A DNA stretch of 64,000 nucleotides from Oculatella sp. LEGE 06141. GTDB lineage: Bacteria > Cyanobacteriota > Cyanobacteriia > Elainellales > Elainellaceae. Shown piece after piece: positions 1 through 8,021 of the stretch. The position numbers were made by a program, and so were the translations under genes. The notes below the pieces were generated by a model. That model was not told the origin of the DNA. It saw only the letters and a program-made list of their open reading frames with translations, and did not search any database. The stretch covers positions 1 to 64,000 of the forward strand of contig NZ_JADEWO010000036.1 of NCBI RefSeq assembly GCF_015207605.1, in the 5' to 3' direction. The first letter of the stretch is position 1. The number at the start of each line of letters is the position of its first letter.

Positions 1-2154
1 GGCTGGGGCTGTGACCGAGCCGAAAAGTTGCCCAGCCTGGAGCAAATCCGCTCCGGGCTGCGTACTGCTAATCCAGAGCGGATCTTTATGATTCGCCATG
101 CTTTCCAGATGGGAATGGGAGTCGAGGAAGTGTACGAACTGACTTCGATCGACCCGTGGTTTCTGGACAAACTGGTTGAACTGATTGAAACCGAAAAGCT
201 ACTGAAACGGACTCCCCTGAAGAACCTGACCCAGGCACAGTTGATGATGGTAAAGCAGCAAGGGTTCAGCGATCGCCAAATTGCCTATGCTACAAAAACT
301 CCCGAAGACGAGGTTCGTATCTACCGCAAACAGTTGGGTGTGTTGCCCAGCTACAAAACAGTCGATACCTGCGCCGCTGAGTTTGAAGCTTTCACGCCAT
401 ACTACTATTCCACCTACGAGAGCAGCTTTGAATGCCTGCCGCTGGAACAAACCAGTTCGGCCAACCCGCTCCCGCCAGAACTGACGACTGAATCGGAAGT
501 GCTGCCGTCTGAGAAGCGCAAGGTGATGATTTTAGGCGGTGGCCCTAACCGCATCGGGCAGGGGATTGAGTTTGACTATTGCTGTTGTCATGCGTCGTAT
601 GCGCTGCAAGCACAGGGGTATGAAACCATCATGGTCAACTCCAACCCGGAAACCGTATCGACCGATTATGATACAAGCGATCGCCTCTACTTTGAACCAT
701 TGACCAAAGAGGACGTGCTAAATATTCTGGAAGCTGAACAGCCAGAAGGGGTGATCATTCAATTTGGTGGGCAAACGCCGCTCAAGCTGGCTGTGCCGCT
801 GCAAGAATATCTTGAACATCTGCAAAAGGAAGCAGGGATTAGAGATTGCCAGGACCAACCGCCCAATCTCCAATCCGCAGCCTCCACAACCCAGATTTGG
901 GGTACCTCACCTGATTCGATTGACATCGCCGAGGATCGGGAACGATTTGAAAAAATTCTGCGCCAGTTAGAGATTCAACAGCCGCCCAACGGCCTTGCCC
1001 GCAGCTACGAAGAAGCGCTGCGCGTGGCTCAGCGCATCAGCTATCCGGTGGTGGTGCGTCCTAGCTACGTGCTGGGGGGGAGAGCGATGGAAATTGTCTA
1101 TTCCGATGCCGATCTGGAACGCTATATGACCTATGCCGTTCAGGTTGAACCCGACCATCCAATTTTGATTGACAAGTTTCTAGAAGAAGCGATCGAAGTG
1201 GATGTCGATGCGATCGCTGACCATTCAGGACAGGTTGTAATTGGTGGCATCATGGAACACATCGAGCAAGCGGGAATTCACTCCGGCGACTCGGCCTGTT
1301 CCATTCCCACCATTTCTTTGACCACCTCGGCGCTAGACACCATTCGCATGTGGACAGTTCAACTGGCGAAAGCGCTCAAGGTTATCGGCTTGATGAACAT
1401 TCAGTTTGCCGTTCAGGGGGAACAGGTCTACATCCTGGAGGCTAACCCGCGCGCCTCCCGAACGGTGCCCTTTGTCTCTAAAGCAACGGGGGTTGCCTTA
1501 GCCAAGATTGCGGCACGGGTCATGTCGGGCGAAACCCTGGAAGCGCTGGGGTTCACGCAGGAAATCATTCCCACCCATATCTCGGTCAAAGAAGCGGTCT
1601 TACCGTTTGAAAAGTTTCCCGGCACAGACACCATTTTGGGGCCAGAAATGCGCTCTACTGGGGAAGTAATGGGAATGGACACGGACTTTGGCAAAGCCTT
1701 TGCCAAGGCCGAGCTAGCCGCCTCTCAACGGCTGCCGCTAGAAGGAACGGTCTTCGTTTCCATGAACGATCGCGACAAAAAAGCGGCGGTTCCTGTGGTC
1801 AAAGACTTGATGGAGTTAGGTTTAAAGGTTGTTGCCACCTCTGGAACTCGCCAAACCTTGCGAGAACATGGGGTCGATGTTGAACTGGTGCTGAAACTAC
1901 ATGAAGGCCGCCCCCACATTGGCGACTGGATCAAGAATCAACGGATTCAACTGATTCTAAATACGCCCGTTGGTGCTGCTGCCCAGGTGGACGATCGCTC
2001 CATTCGACGGTTGGCGCTATCCTACAAAATTCCAACCATCACCACGATCGCAGGAGCCAAAGCAACGGCTGCCGCTATTCGATCGCTGCAATCCGAGCCG
2101 TTGGATGTAAAAGCCCTGCAAGACTACATCAAAGAAGCCGATTCGCCTGCTTAA
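1..2154 (+). CDS. carB: Carbamoyl-phosphate synthase large subunit, C-terminal two thirds (5' truncated by window)
   Basis: The frame is open from base 1, so the gene starts upstream; about 717 of the roughly 1,080 residues usual for CarB are present. CarB makes carbamoyl phosphate from bicarbonate, ATP and glutamine-derived ammonia for arginine and pyrimidine synthesis, in complex with CarA. The visible part covers the oligomerisation region, the second carbamoyl-phosphate ATP-grasp half (KVMILGGGPNRIGQGIEFDY, then SNPETVSTDYDTSDRLYFEP and the ANPRASRTVPFVSKATG segment) and the C-terminal MGS-like allosteric domain (FVSMNDRDKKA onward). A stretch around the AGIRDCQDQPPNLQSA segment (bases 832-888) looks longer than in standard CarB, before the conserved IWGTSPDSID. 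Identification is secure. The usual start cannot be seen. Confidence 0.97.
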   Translation, partial: GWGCDRAEKLPSLEQIRSGLRTANPERIFMIRHAFQMGMGVEEVYELTSIDPWFLDKLVELIETEKLLKRTPLKNLTQAQLMMVKQQGFSDRQIAYATKTPEDEVRIYRKQLGVLPSYKTVDTCAAEFEAFTPYYYSTYESSFECLPLEQTSSANPLPPELTTESEVLPSEKRKVMILGGGPNRIGQGIEFDYCCCHASYALQAQGYETIMVNSNPETVSTDYDTSDRLYFEPLTKEDVLNILEAEQPEGVIIQFGGQTPLKLAVPLQEYLEHLQKEAGIRDCQDQPPNLQSAASTTQIWGTSPDSIDIAEDRERFEKILRQLEIQQPPNGLARSYEEALRVAQRISYPVVVRPSYVLGGRAMEIVYSDADLERYMTYAVQVEPDHPILIDKFLEEAIEVDVDAIADHSGQVVIGGIMEHIEQAGIHSGDSACSIPTISLTTSALDTIRMWTVQLAKALKVIGLMNIQFAVQGEQVYILEANPRASRTVPFVSKATGVALAKIAARVMSGETLEALGFTQEIIPTHISVKEAVLPFEKFPGTDTILGPEMRSTGEVMGMDTDFGKAFAKAELAASQRLPLEGTVFVSMNDRDKKAAVPVVKDLMELGLKVVATSGTRQTLREHGVDVELVLKLHEGRPHIGDWIKNQRIQLILNTPVGAAAQVDDRSIRRLALSYKIPTITTIAGAKATAAAIRSLQSEPLDVKALQDYIKEADSPA

Positions 2155-2239
2155 CCAGGCTTGCTGTAGTCGCAGGCAATGTCCTGTGTCAGCCAGAGCC
2201 TATAGCCAGGGTTGAGCCAGTCAAACGCAAGAGAAAAAA

Positions 2240-2263
2240 GCAGGGATGAGCATTCATCCCTGC
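2240..2263 (-). terminator. Intrinsic terminator of the 2276-2785 gene
   Basis: A perfect 10-bp stem (2240-2249 with 2254-2263, 4-nt loop) is followed in the minus direction by a T run (complement of the A run at 2234-2239). It lies 12 bases after the stop of the minus-strand gene. It may also stop carB transcripts as a hairpin, but it has no T run in the plus direction. Confidence 0.85.
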
Positions 2264-2275
2264 CTGGTCTACCAG

Positions 2276-2785
2276 CTAACTAAAACAAACCTGTTTAAGA
2301 ATGAAGGGCGCATTGGACTCAAACACAATCCGCATGATGCCGTCAGCAAATAGCTCTACCGGATGCTGGGGCAATAGGTTACTAACGGTTTTCTGGCTCA
2401 GCGTCGGTTGATGGCTACCTGCCATGCAACGGGTTAGCGGTCGGTGGTGGCGATCGCACGCTGTTATTTTGATCTGTCGTGCCCCCACAACAACAGCACC
2501 CACCCGGCGGCGCGGCTGACAAAAATACGCATGGATAGACGATCGGCCTGCCATCGGCATGACCACTAACGGACTGCACTCCTCAGCAAAGGCAGGATGA
2601 GACGGCTGCAAGGCGATCGCCCCGTCAAACCGAATGCCTAGCCCTCGATATTGGTCTCGAACATGCTCAAATGCAGTCAGGGTCGCAAAATCGGGGTAGA
2701 TCAGCTCAGAGGAATCTGGCCGAAACGATAGCGCCTTTAAGACATTGGGCTGAGGTTCGCGCACTGATTCGCGCATCGGCAACAT
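2276..2785 (-). CDS. Conserved-looking protein with a possible beta-sandwich (lectin-like) domain
   Basis: This encodes about 169 residues of unknown function. The frame extends back to a TTG at 2800, but ATG codons at 2785 and 2776 are likelier starts; I chose 2785. The segment QYRGLGIRFDGAIALQPSHP, followed by a CQPRRRVGAVVVGARQIKITA stretch, resembles beta-sandwich domains common in exported cyanobacterial proteins, where an entry 'QYxxLGVxF' strand is followed by 'VRRVGAxVxGA'. No signal peptide or membrane helix is apparent, so an intracellular role is possible. It is transcribed away from aat and ends at its own terminator. The domain resemblance is from memory of such proteins and is not a firm family assignment. 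Confidence 0.6.
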   Translation of the reverse strand: MLPMRESVREPQPNVLKALSFRPDSSELIYPDFATLTAFEHVRDQYRGLGIRFDGAIALQPSHPAFAEECSPLVVMPMAGRSSIHAYFCQPRRRVGAVVVGARQIKITACDRHHRPLTRCMAGSHQPTLSQKTVSNLLPQHPVELFADGIMRIVFESNAPFILKQVCFS

Positions 2786-3079
2786 AGGGTGAACTCTCAA
2801 CTCTCTATGTGGCTCTACAGGAAGCTTTTATTGATTTCCGCATTGACCACTACGATACCGGACACTTTTGTAAGTGGTCTCACTGGTTTGGGTGAATTGC
2901 AGGTTGTTTTACTTCATACCATTGCCAAAAGCGATGAGCAATTGGGCTTACAGGTTTTGCCGGAGTAATGCGGTAGGGTGATGATGGCAAGAACACCTGG
3001 CTCAATAGGGCGATGTTGCCCATTGGAAAAATCATCTACTCCTGAACCACAAATTCGCAACGGTGACCTCCATAAGCGT

Positions 3080-3655
3080 ATGCAGTTTGATATTTCTACC
3101 ATCGTGCAGGGGTATGCTCAAGGCTTTTTTTTGATGGCCGATGAGGATAGCAAAACCCTCAACTGGTACTCCAGCCGAGAACGAGCATTAATTCCGCTGG
3201 ATGAACGGTTTCGCTATCCGCGATCGCTGCAACGGGTGTTAAACCAAAATCAGTTTGAAGTCGCGGTCAATCGAGACTTTGATGCCGTGGTAGCTGGATG
3301 TGCCGATCGCGAAACCACCTGGATCTCGCCAGAGCTAAAGGAGGTGTATAGCGCCTTGCATCACGCTGGCTATGCCTACAGTTTCGAAACCTGGCAGGGC
3401 GATCAACTGGCAGGCGGCATTTTGGGGCTGGTAATTGGCGCAGCCTTCATTGGCGAGTCGATGTTTTACCGCATTCCCGAAGGGTCGAAGGTGGCAATGG
3501 TGAAGCTGGTAGAACGGTTGCGATCGCGCCAATTTTTGTTCTTTGATGCTCAGCTCACCAATCCTCACCTGGAACGCTTTGGCGCTTACATTGTGTCCGA
3601 TCGCGAGTATCGATCGCTGCTAAAACAAGCCCTGCGGCGATCCTGCTCCCTGTAG
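3080..3655 (+). CDS. aat: Leucyl/phenylalanyl-tRNA-protein transferase
   Basis: Aat transfers Leu or Phe from aminoacyl-tRNA to N-terminal Lys/Arg of proteins, creating N-degrons read by ClpS-ClpAP. The protein starts [21 protein letters not shown], and the family's central signature is visible in [27 protein letters not shown]. The C-terminal part ([16 protein letters not shown]) corresponds to the usual 'DCQ..N.HL.SLGA' segment. The reading frame continues upstream to 2978, but those 34 residues have no family character; the ATG at 3080 gives a normal short cyanobacterial Aat of 191 residues. The gene is monocistronic, divergent from the unknown gene at 2276 and convergent with ftsX. Confidence 0.93.
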   Translation: MQFDISTIVQGYAQGFFLMADEDSKTLNWYSSRERALIPLDERFRYPRSLQRVLNQNQFEVAVNRDFDAVVAGCADRETTWISPELKEVYSALHHAGYAYSFETWQGDQLAGGILGLVIGAAFIGESMFYRIPEGSKVAMVKLVERLRSRQFLFFDAQLTNPHLERFGAYIVSDREYRSLLKQALRRSCSL

Positions 3656-3748
3656 CCTATCCTGCTGCGACTGGCACAGGTCGCTGAATCAGTGAGAATT
3701 GGGTCAGATCCCGAGCGGTCGATTTGAGGATGAAATGGGCTGCAATTC

Positions 3749-4651
3749 CTAACGGGTGGCAAAGCGACGAACCGCGAACAAGCTGCCCATCAACCCAACT
3801 GAACTGCCCAGCAGCAGCAGTGTCAGGGGCAATAGGATCATTCGTTGGGTCGTCAATTGCATTCCAGTCGCCAAAAACTGAATAAAGTCGGGCTGCTGCG
3901 CGACCAGGCTGCCCATAAACTGCTGAATTCCAGTAATCAAGCCCCAGGAAATCAATGCACCTGCAATCCCAAAGGCAATCCCTTGCAGAATGAACGGCAG
4001 GTAAATCCAGGTGGTGGTTGCGCCAACCAGTTGCATCACTTCAATCTCGCGCCGCCGAGCCATCACAATCAAGCGGATGGTTGTTGTAATGACAGCAGTG
4101 GCGGTCAGCGTTAACACCGTCGTAATTCCAAAGCTAACCTGTTTCAAGCCCCGATTGAGTTGCGAAATGCGACGAACCGCTTCATCCACGTATTGCACTT
4201 CGTCAATACCCTGCACTGTTAAAAGTTTCTGCGCTAACGTCGGCACTTGCTCGGAAGAGGCCGCCTTGACCTTCAATTCATCGACCAGGGGATTGCCGTT
4301 TAGCTGCTCAGTCGCTCCCTGAATATCCGAAATACCCATATCGCGAACGAGTGCAGCCCATGCAGCTTCCTTTGTGACTGCCGTAACCGTTGTGACTCCA
4401 GGCATCGCCGTTATCATCGGTTGAAGGCTGCTGGCCTGTACGCCAGTATCAAGATAGACCGATACTTCTAGCTGGTTGCCAAACTGGGTCAGTAAACCCT
4501 CCATCTGCCAGGAGGCTTGCAGGCTGATGCCAAACAAAAACAGCAGCACGGTCACCGTACTCACGGCAGCCCAATTCATCCACCCACCCCGACGCAGACC
4601 TAGAAGGGTTTCTCGCAACAAATAATCTAGTTTTGTCAAGAATTGCAACAT
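3749..4651 (-). CDS. ftsX: FtsX-like permease, cell division ABC component
   Basis: FtsX is the membrane partner of the FtsE ATPase and couples division to activation of peptidoglycan hydrolases. The roughly 300-residue protein has a first membrane helix near residues 25-45 (MNWAAVSTVTVLLFLFGISL), an extracytoplasmic domain containing GVTTVTAVTKEAAWAALVRDMG and VQGIDEVQYVDE, and three C-terminal helices with the MARRREIEVMQLVGAT motif typical of FtsX. The ATG at 4651 is preceded by GAGGGTG at suitable spacing, so I prefer it to the in-frame ATG at 4681. No ftsE is adjacent in this window, so the operon is split or ftsE lies elsewhere. Confidence 0.93.
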   Translation of the reverse strand: MLQFLTKLDYLLRETLLGLRRGGWMNWAAVSTVTVLLFLFGISLQASWQMEGLLTQFGNQLEVSVYLDTGVQASSLQPMITAMPGVTTVTAVTKEAAWAALVRDMGISDIQGATEQLNGNPLVDELKVKAASSEQVPTLAQKLLTVQGIDEVQYVDEAVRRISQLNRGLKQVSFGITTVLTLTATAVITTTIRLIVMARRREIEVMQLVGATTTWIYLPFILQGIAFGIAGALISWGLITGIQQFMGSLVAQQPDFIQFLATGMQLTTQRMILLPLTLLLLGSSVGLMGSLFAVRRFATR

Positions 4652-4930
4652 GTCACCCTCGCCCATCCAGCTTCTCGACATGCTAGCATCGGCGGCGGCA
4701 TTCCGTAACAGACTCAGTGATTAGCCGCGATCGAGTTGTTGTAGCGCACGATTTCTGTCGTTTAAGCGGGCAGACCAAACGGACAGATCGAGCAGGTAGA
4801 TAACAGGCAGATTAGAAGCAAGGGTTAATTTTACTGCACCAGTTTTGCGTTCTCGCAACGAAGATGGGCATGTTTTATTAAGATAGAAGTAGAGAAAGCG
4901 TAAGCTTAGCTGTCATTAGGATTACAGTCC

Positions 4931-5491
4931 ATGCCCTCCCAAGTCGTAGTTGAGAAGAAAAAATTAGCGAAACCGCCGTTAAATCTGCATTATTTGGGCG
5001 ATCGCGTGTTGCGCCAGCCTGCTAAACGGGTTGCCAAAGTAGATGAGGACATCCGGCAACTGGTGCGGAATATGCTGCAAACGATGTATAGCGAAGATGG
5101 GATTGGCTTAGCGGCTCCACAGGTGGGCATCCATAAACAGCTATTGGTGATTGATTGCGAGCCAGACAACGCCGCCACCCCACCGCTTGTGCTCATCAAC
5201 CCCACTCTTTCCAATCCCAGCCGCGACCTGTGCGTAATCCAGGAAGGTTGCCTTAGCATTCCCGGCGTGTTTTTAGATGTAACTCGTCCTGAAGTGATCC
5301 AGGTTTCCTACAAGGATGAACAGGGTCGTCCCCAAAAAATGAGTGCCCAGGGGTTGCTTGCCCGTGTGATTCAGCATGAGGTTGACCACTTAAACGGTAT
5401 TATGTTTGTCGATCGCGTTGACAACGCGCTGGCGCTCAATCAAGAGTTATCAAAGCATGGCTTCTCGGCTCAGGCCGTCAAACCCGTTTAG
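4931..5491 (+). CDS. def: Peptide deformylase
   Basis: This metalloenzyme removes the formyl group from the initiator methionine of nascent proteins. All three family motifs are present in 186 residues: GIGLAAPQVG (motif 1), EGCLSIPG with the metal-ligand Cys (motif 2) and QHEVDHLNG with the two His ligands and catalytic Glu (motif 3). The first 18 residues are a basic extension. The gene is divergent from ftsX across a 279-bp gap that should hold both promoters. A 64-codon membrane-protein gene follows 18 bases after the stop. Confidence 0.97.
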   Translation: MPSQVVVEKKKLAKPPLNLHYLGDRVLRQPAKRVAKVDEDIRQLVRNMLQTMYSEDGIGLAAPQVGIHKQLLVIDCEPDNAATPPLVLINPTLSNPSRDLCVIQEGCLSIPGVFLDVTRPEVIQVSYKDEQGRPQKMSAQGLLARVIQHEVDHLNGIMFVDRVDNALALNQELSKHGFSAQAVKPV

Positions 5492-5509
5492 TAAAAAGCG
5501 AGATTAGAC

Positions 5510-5704
5510 GTGACCCCAAAAAGTGGTGCTTTGTTGGGCGGTTCTTGTGTAACCGCGATCGCAGCCGTTGGCTCAATCTTTGAACTCTCGTCGGGCACGC
5601 CCCAGTTAGGAGGAACGCTGACTGGCGTTATCTTAGCGCTCAGCATCCCGCTGACGGCCATTCTCTTTTTTGCTGCCATTCAGGTTGCCAAAGCAGAGCA
5701 ATAG
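5510..5704 (+). CDS. Small two-helix membrane protein
   Basis: The 64-residue protein starts at a GTG 18 bases after def. Two hydrophobic segments are visible: residues 7-26 (ALLGGSCVTAIAAVGSIFEL) and residues 36-60 (LTGVILALSIPLTAILFFAA), ending in a short charged tail. The tight spacing suggests cotranscription with def. I do not recognise the family. A chance frame is possible but the hydrophobic pattern and the position argue for a real gene. Confidence 0.6.
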   Translation: MTPKSGALLGGSCVTAIAAVGSIFELSSGTPQLGGTLTGVILALSIPLTAILFFAAIQVAKAEQ

Positions 5705-5862
5705 CTCAAATCAATCGTCATTAACTCACCTGTTTGTGCAAACAGGTAGAGTAGTCTGTTTTTGGCAACTGTCTTCAGGAGTATTTGTCGCGGCTTAGGG
5801 TAACCGCCCCTTATAGTGGATGGAAGAGCTATTTCTGACCGTCTCACCACTGTGTCTTATTG

Positions 5863-7239
5863 ATGACTGGGTCATTGCCTCGAATCGCATTTCTTCGGCA
5901 GGTTCCGCTGAATGACGCAGTTCAGCCAACTCTTCCCCCTTATCGCCTCACGACACAAACAGAGGTTCTAATTGGGCGTGACCCGTGTTGCCACATTCTG
6001 TTGGACTCTGACACCTACGGTCGCGTTTCACGGCAACACGCAAAAGTTTGCCCCATACCCACATCGGTGCTGGGTTGGCAGGTGTGCGATCTCAACAGTT
6101 CGAACGGCACCTATGTGAACGGACGACGCTTGCAGGGATGCCGCAGTTTGCAATCGGGCGATCGCATCATGCTAGCGCAAGACGGTCCCCAGTTTGTGTT
6201 TGAATGGCAATCCAGCACTCCTTATGCCGTTAGTGAAGCACCCTATGCCGCTTCCTCGGTCAATCCCAGGTCAACAGACTACTCGCAGTCGTTCAACCAG
6301 TCCAGATCGGCTGACGACATTACCCTGAGTCAGTTGTTTCCCATCCTGTCTACCGGCAGAGACCTGACGCGTAAGGCATACCTTGTGCCCGCCATCTTTA
6401 CAGTGGCCTTTGTCGTGTCTATGTTCTTTGCCGTAGGCAATACGATTTTCTTTAATGTGCTGCTAGCAACTTACATTGCTGGAGCCGCTTACTATTTCGT
6501 TTACCAGCTCTGCGGTAAGCGAAAACCCTGGTGGATTTTGGTCAGTGCTGCTTTAGTCAGCGTATTGGTGCTAACCAGCCCATTGCTCAACGTCTTTTTG
6601 TTTGTTTTTCGAGACCTGCTGCCAGGAGCGGTGCCGCAAAAACAGGTTGACGTTAGCTTTCCCGTTTTGCTGATGCAAATGTTTTTTGGTGCTGGGTTGA
6701 TGGAGGAGTTGCTCAAGGCTTTGCCCGTATTGCTGGCCTATGGCATTGGCACCCTGTTGCGATCGCCCTACCGCGAAATCATTGGAGTTTGGGAACCGTT
6801 AGACGGCATCTTGTTGGGCACCGCGTCGGCGGTTGGGTTTACCTTGCTCGAAACACTAGGACAATATGTTCCCAGCATTGTGAGCGATACAACCCTGCAA
6901 GCAGGCGAAGGGGCAGGAGAACTTGCCGGACTGCAACTATTAATTCCGCGTATTTTAGGCTCTATTGCAGGTCATATGGCCTATAGCGGGTATCTGGGAT
7001 ATTTCATTGGGCTGAGCGTACTAAAACCAGCAAAGCGATGGCGTATCTTGGGCATCGGTTATCTGACTTCAGCGAGCCTACATGCCCTCTGGAACGCGAC
7101 TGGAATTTTGAGTTTTCTGGTATTAGCGGTCGTTGGGGTTCTATCCTACGCTTTCCTGGCGGCTGCCATCCTGAAAGCGAGAGCTTTATCGCCCACTCGT
7201 TCGCAAAACTTTGCAACTCGGTTTTCAAGGTTATCGTAA
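5863..7239 (+). CDS. FHA domain fused to PrsW-type intramembrane protease
   Basis: The 458-residue protein begins with an FHA phosphothreonine-binding domain (residues about 33-115: IGRDPCCHILL, then VSRQHA at 55-60 and LNSSNGTYVNGRRL at 78-90). A polar linker follows (115-165), then about seven membrane helices. The membrane half shows the PrsW/CPBP-like signature: MEELLKALPVLL (EELLK at 281-285), GILLGTASAVGFTLLE (Glu330), IAGHMAYSGYLGYFIG (His371) and SASLHALWN (His407). PrsW of Bacillus is a site-1 protease for an anti-sigma factor. The predicted role is cleavage of a membrane protein under control of a phosphorylated partner bound by FHA. The ATG at 5863 is used; a TTG lies one codon before. 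It is convergent with a cluster holding another FHA protease and a PP2C phosphatase. Confidence 0.88.
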   Translation: MTGSLPRIAFLRQVPLNDAVQPTLPPYRLTTQTEVLIGRDPCCHILLDSDTYGRVSRQHAKVCPIPTSVLGWQVCDLNSSNGTYVNGRRLQGCRSLQSGDRIMLAQDGPQFVFEWQSSTPYAVSEAPYAASSVNPRSTDYSQSFNQSRSADDITLSQLFPILSTGRDLTRKAYLVPAIFTVAFVVSMFFAVGNTIFFNVLLATYIAGAAYYFVYQLCGKRKPWWILVSAALVSVLVLTSPLLNVFLFVFRDLLPGAVPQKQVDVSFPVLLMQMFFGAGLMEELLKALPVLLAYGIGTLLRSPYREIIGVWEPLDGILLGTASAVGFTLLETLGQYVPSIVSDTTLQAGEGAGELAGLQLLIPRILGSIAGHMAYSGYLGYFIGLSVLKPAKRWRILGIGYLTSASLHALWNATGILSFLVLAVVGVLSYAFLAAAILKARALSPTRSQNFATRFSRLS

Positions 7240-7285
7240 CGGTGGCCTTTGATGACTAGAATCTACTGGCTAACATCTACCGGGT

Positions 7286-7915
7286 TTAGTCTACTGATTC
7301 AGAAGGCATTTGGGCCAGTGCGTAACGAGCGATCGCCAGGCTAAGGCGCGCCTGCTCAATTCCTGATAGCTCTGTCCAGGCTGCACATCGAACCGATCGC
7401 AGCGCCACTTCTAGCATTTCAGTTTCAGCACCGCGCATCGCGTAGGCAAATGGGCGAGCCAGTACCTGTAAATCGTCTTCACCCCAATTGGGTAAAGCAT
7501 CTTGAACGCACCGCACCAGTTTGTCTGCCATCGTCAGATTTTCAGCAATCAACTGACGAGCACGCTGCACGATGCCATCCAGAAAGGGTTGTGGGACTTG
7601 AACCAAAAACTGTTCAAATAGGTCGGCACTCAACGCCTCTTTAACAGAATGTTCAACTGTAACTGTTGGCAGTACGGTAGCCCACAGGTTATCAAACTGT
7701 TGTGCCAATATCTGGCCTTGTTCCGTTAGTTCTCCCTCCGACCAGCCCGCTGCTATCACCTCCTGCTCTAAAGCAGCAAAGTAAGCGCTGGATTCCGGCT
7801 CGGCTGGATTCCAGGGATAGGGTTCAGGCTCTTGCTGAATAATGAGTTGCAACATTTCTAGTTCAGCCTGAGCCTGGAAATGGGAATGGGAAGAACGGAT
7901 CGGATCGCTTGCCAT
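7286..7915 (-). CDS. Unknown acidic helical protein in the FHA/CHAT/PP2C cluster
   Basis: The product is about 209 residues, rich in Glu, Ala, Gln and Leu and predicted to be mostly helical, with no membrane segment or signal peptide. The ATG at 7915 follows AGGAG with good spacing, so I prefer it to the in-frame ATG at 7936. The C-terminal part (ALRSVRCAAWTELSGIEQARLSLAIARYALAQM) looks like a helical repeat end. It lies downstream of the CHAT-FHA gene on the same strand with a gap of about 100 bases, so it may be the last gene of a PP2C, CHAT-FHA, unknown transcript. I do not recognise a family. Confidence 0.7.
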   Translation of the reverse strand: MASDPIRSSHSHFQAQAELEMLQLIIQQEPEPYPWNPAEPESSAYFAALEQEVIAAGWSEGELTEQGQILAQQFDNLWATVLPTVTVEHSVKEALSADLFEQFLVQVPQPFLDGIVQRARQLIAENLTMADKLVRCVQDALPNWGEDDLQVLARPFAYAMRGAETEMLEVALRSVRCAAWTELSGIEQARLSLAIARYALAQMPSESVD

Positions 7916-8021
7916 CGATTTAGCTCCTGAGTGCACTGATAGACCTTGCTTGACATCGATAGCTACACTAGCGCGTCAGCCAGTTCCGCAATTGGTTTAA
8001 ATTTACGTTCATTATCATGGT

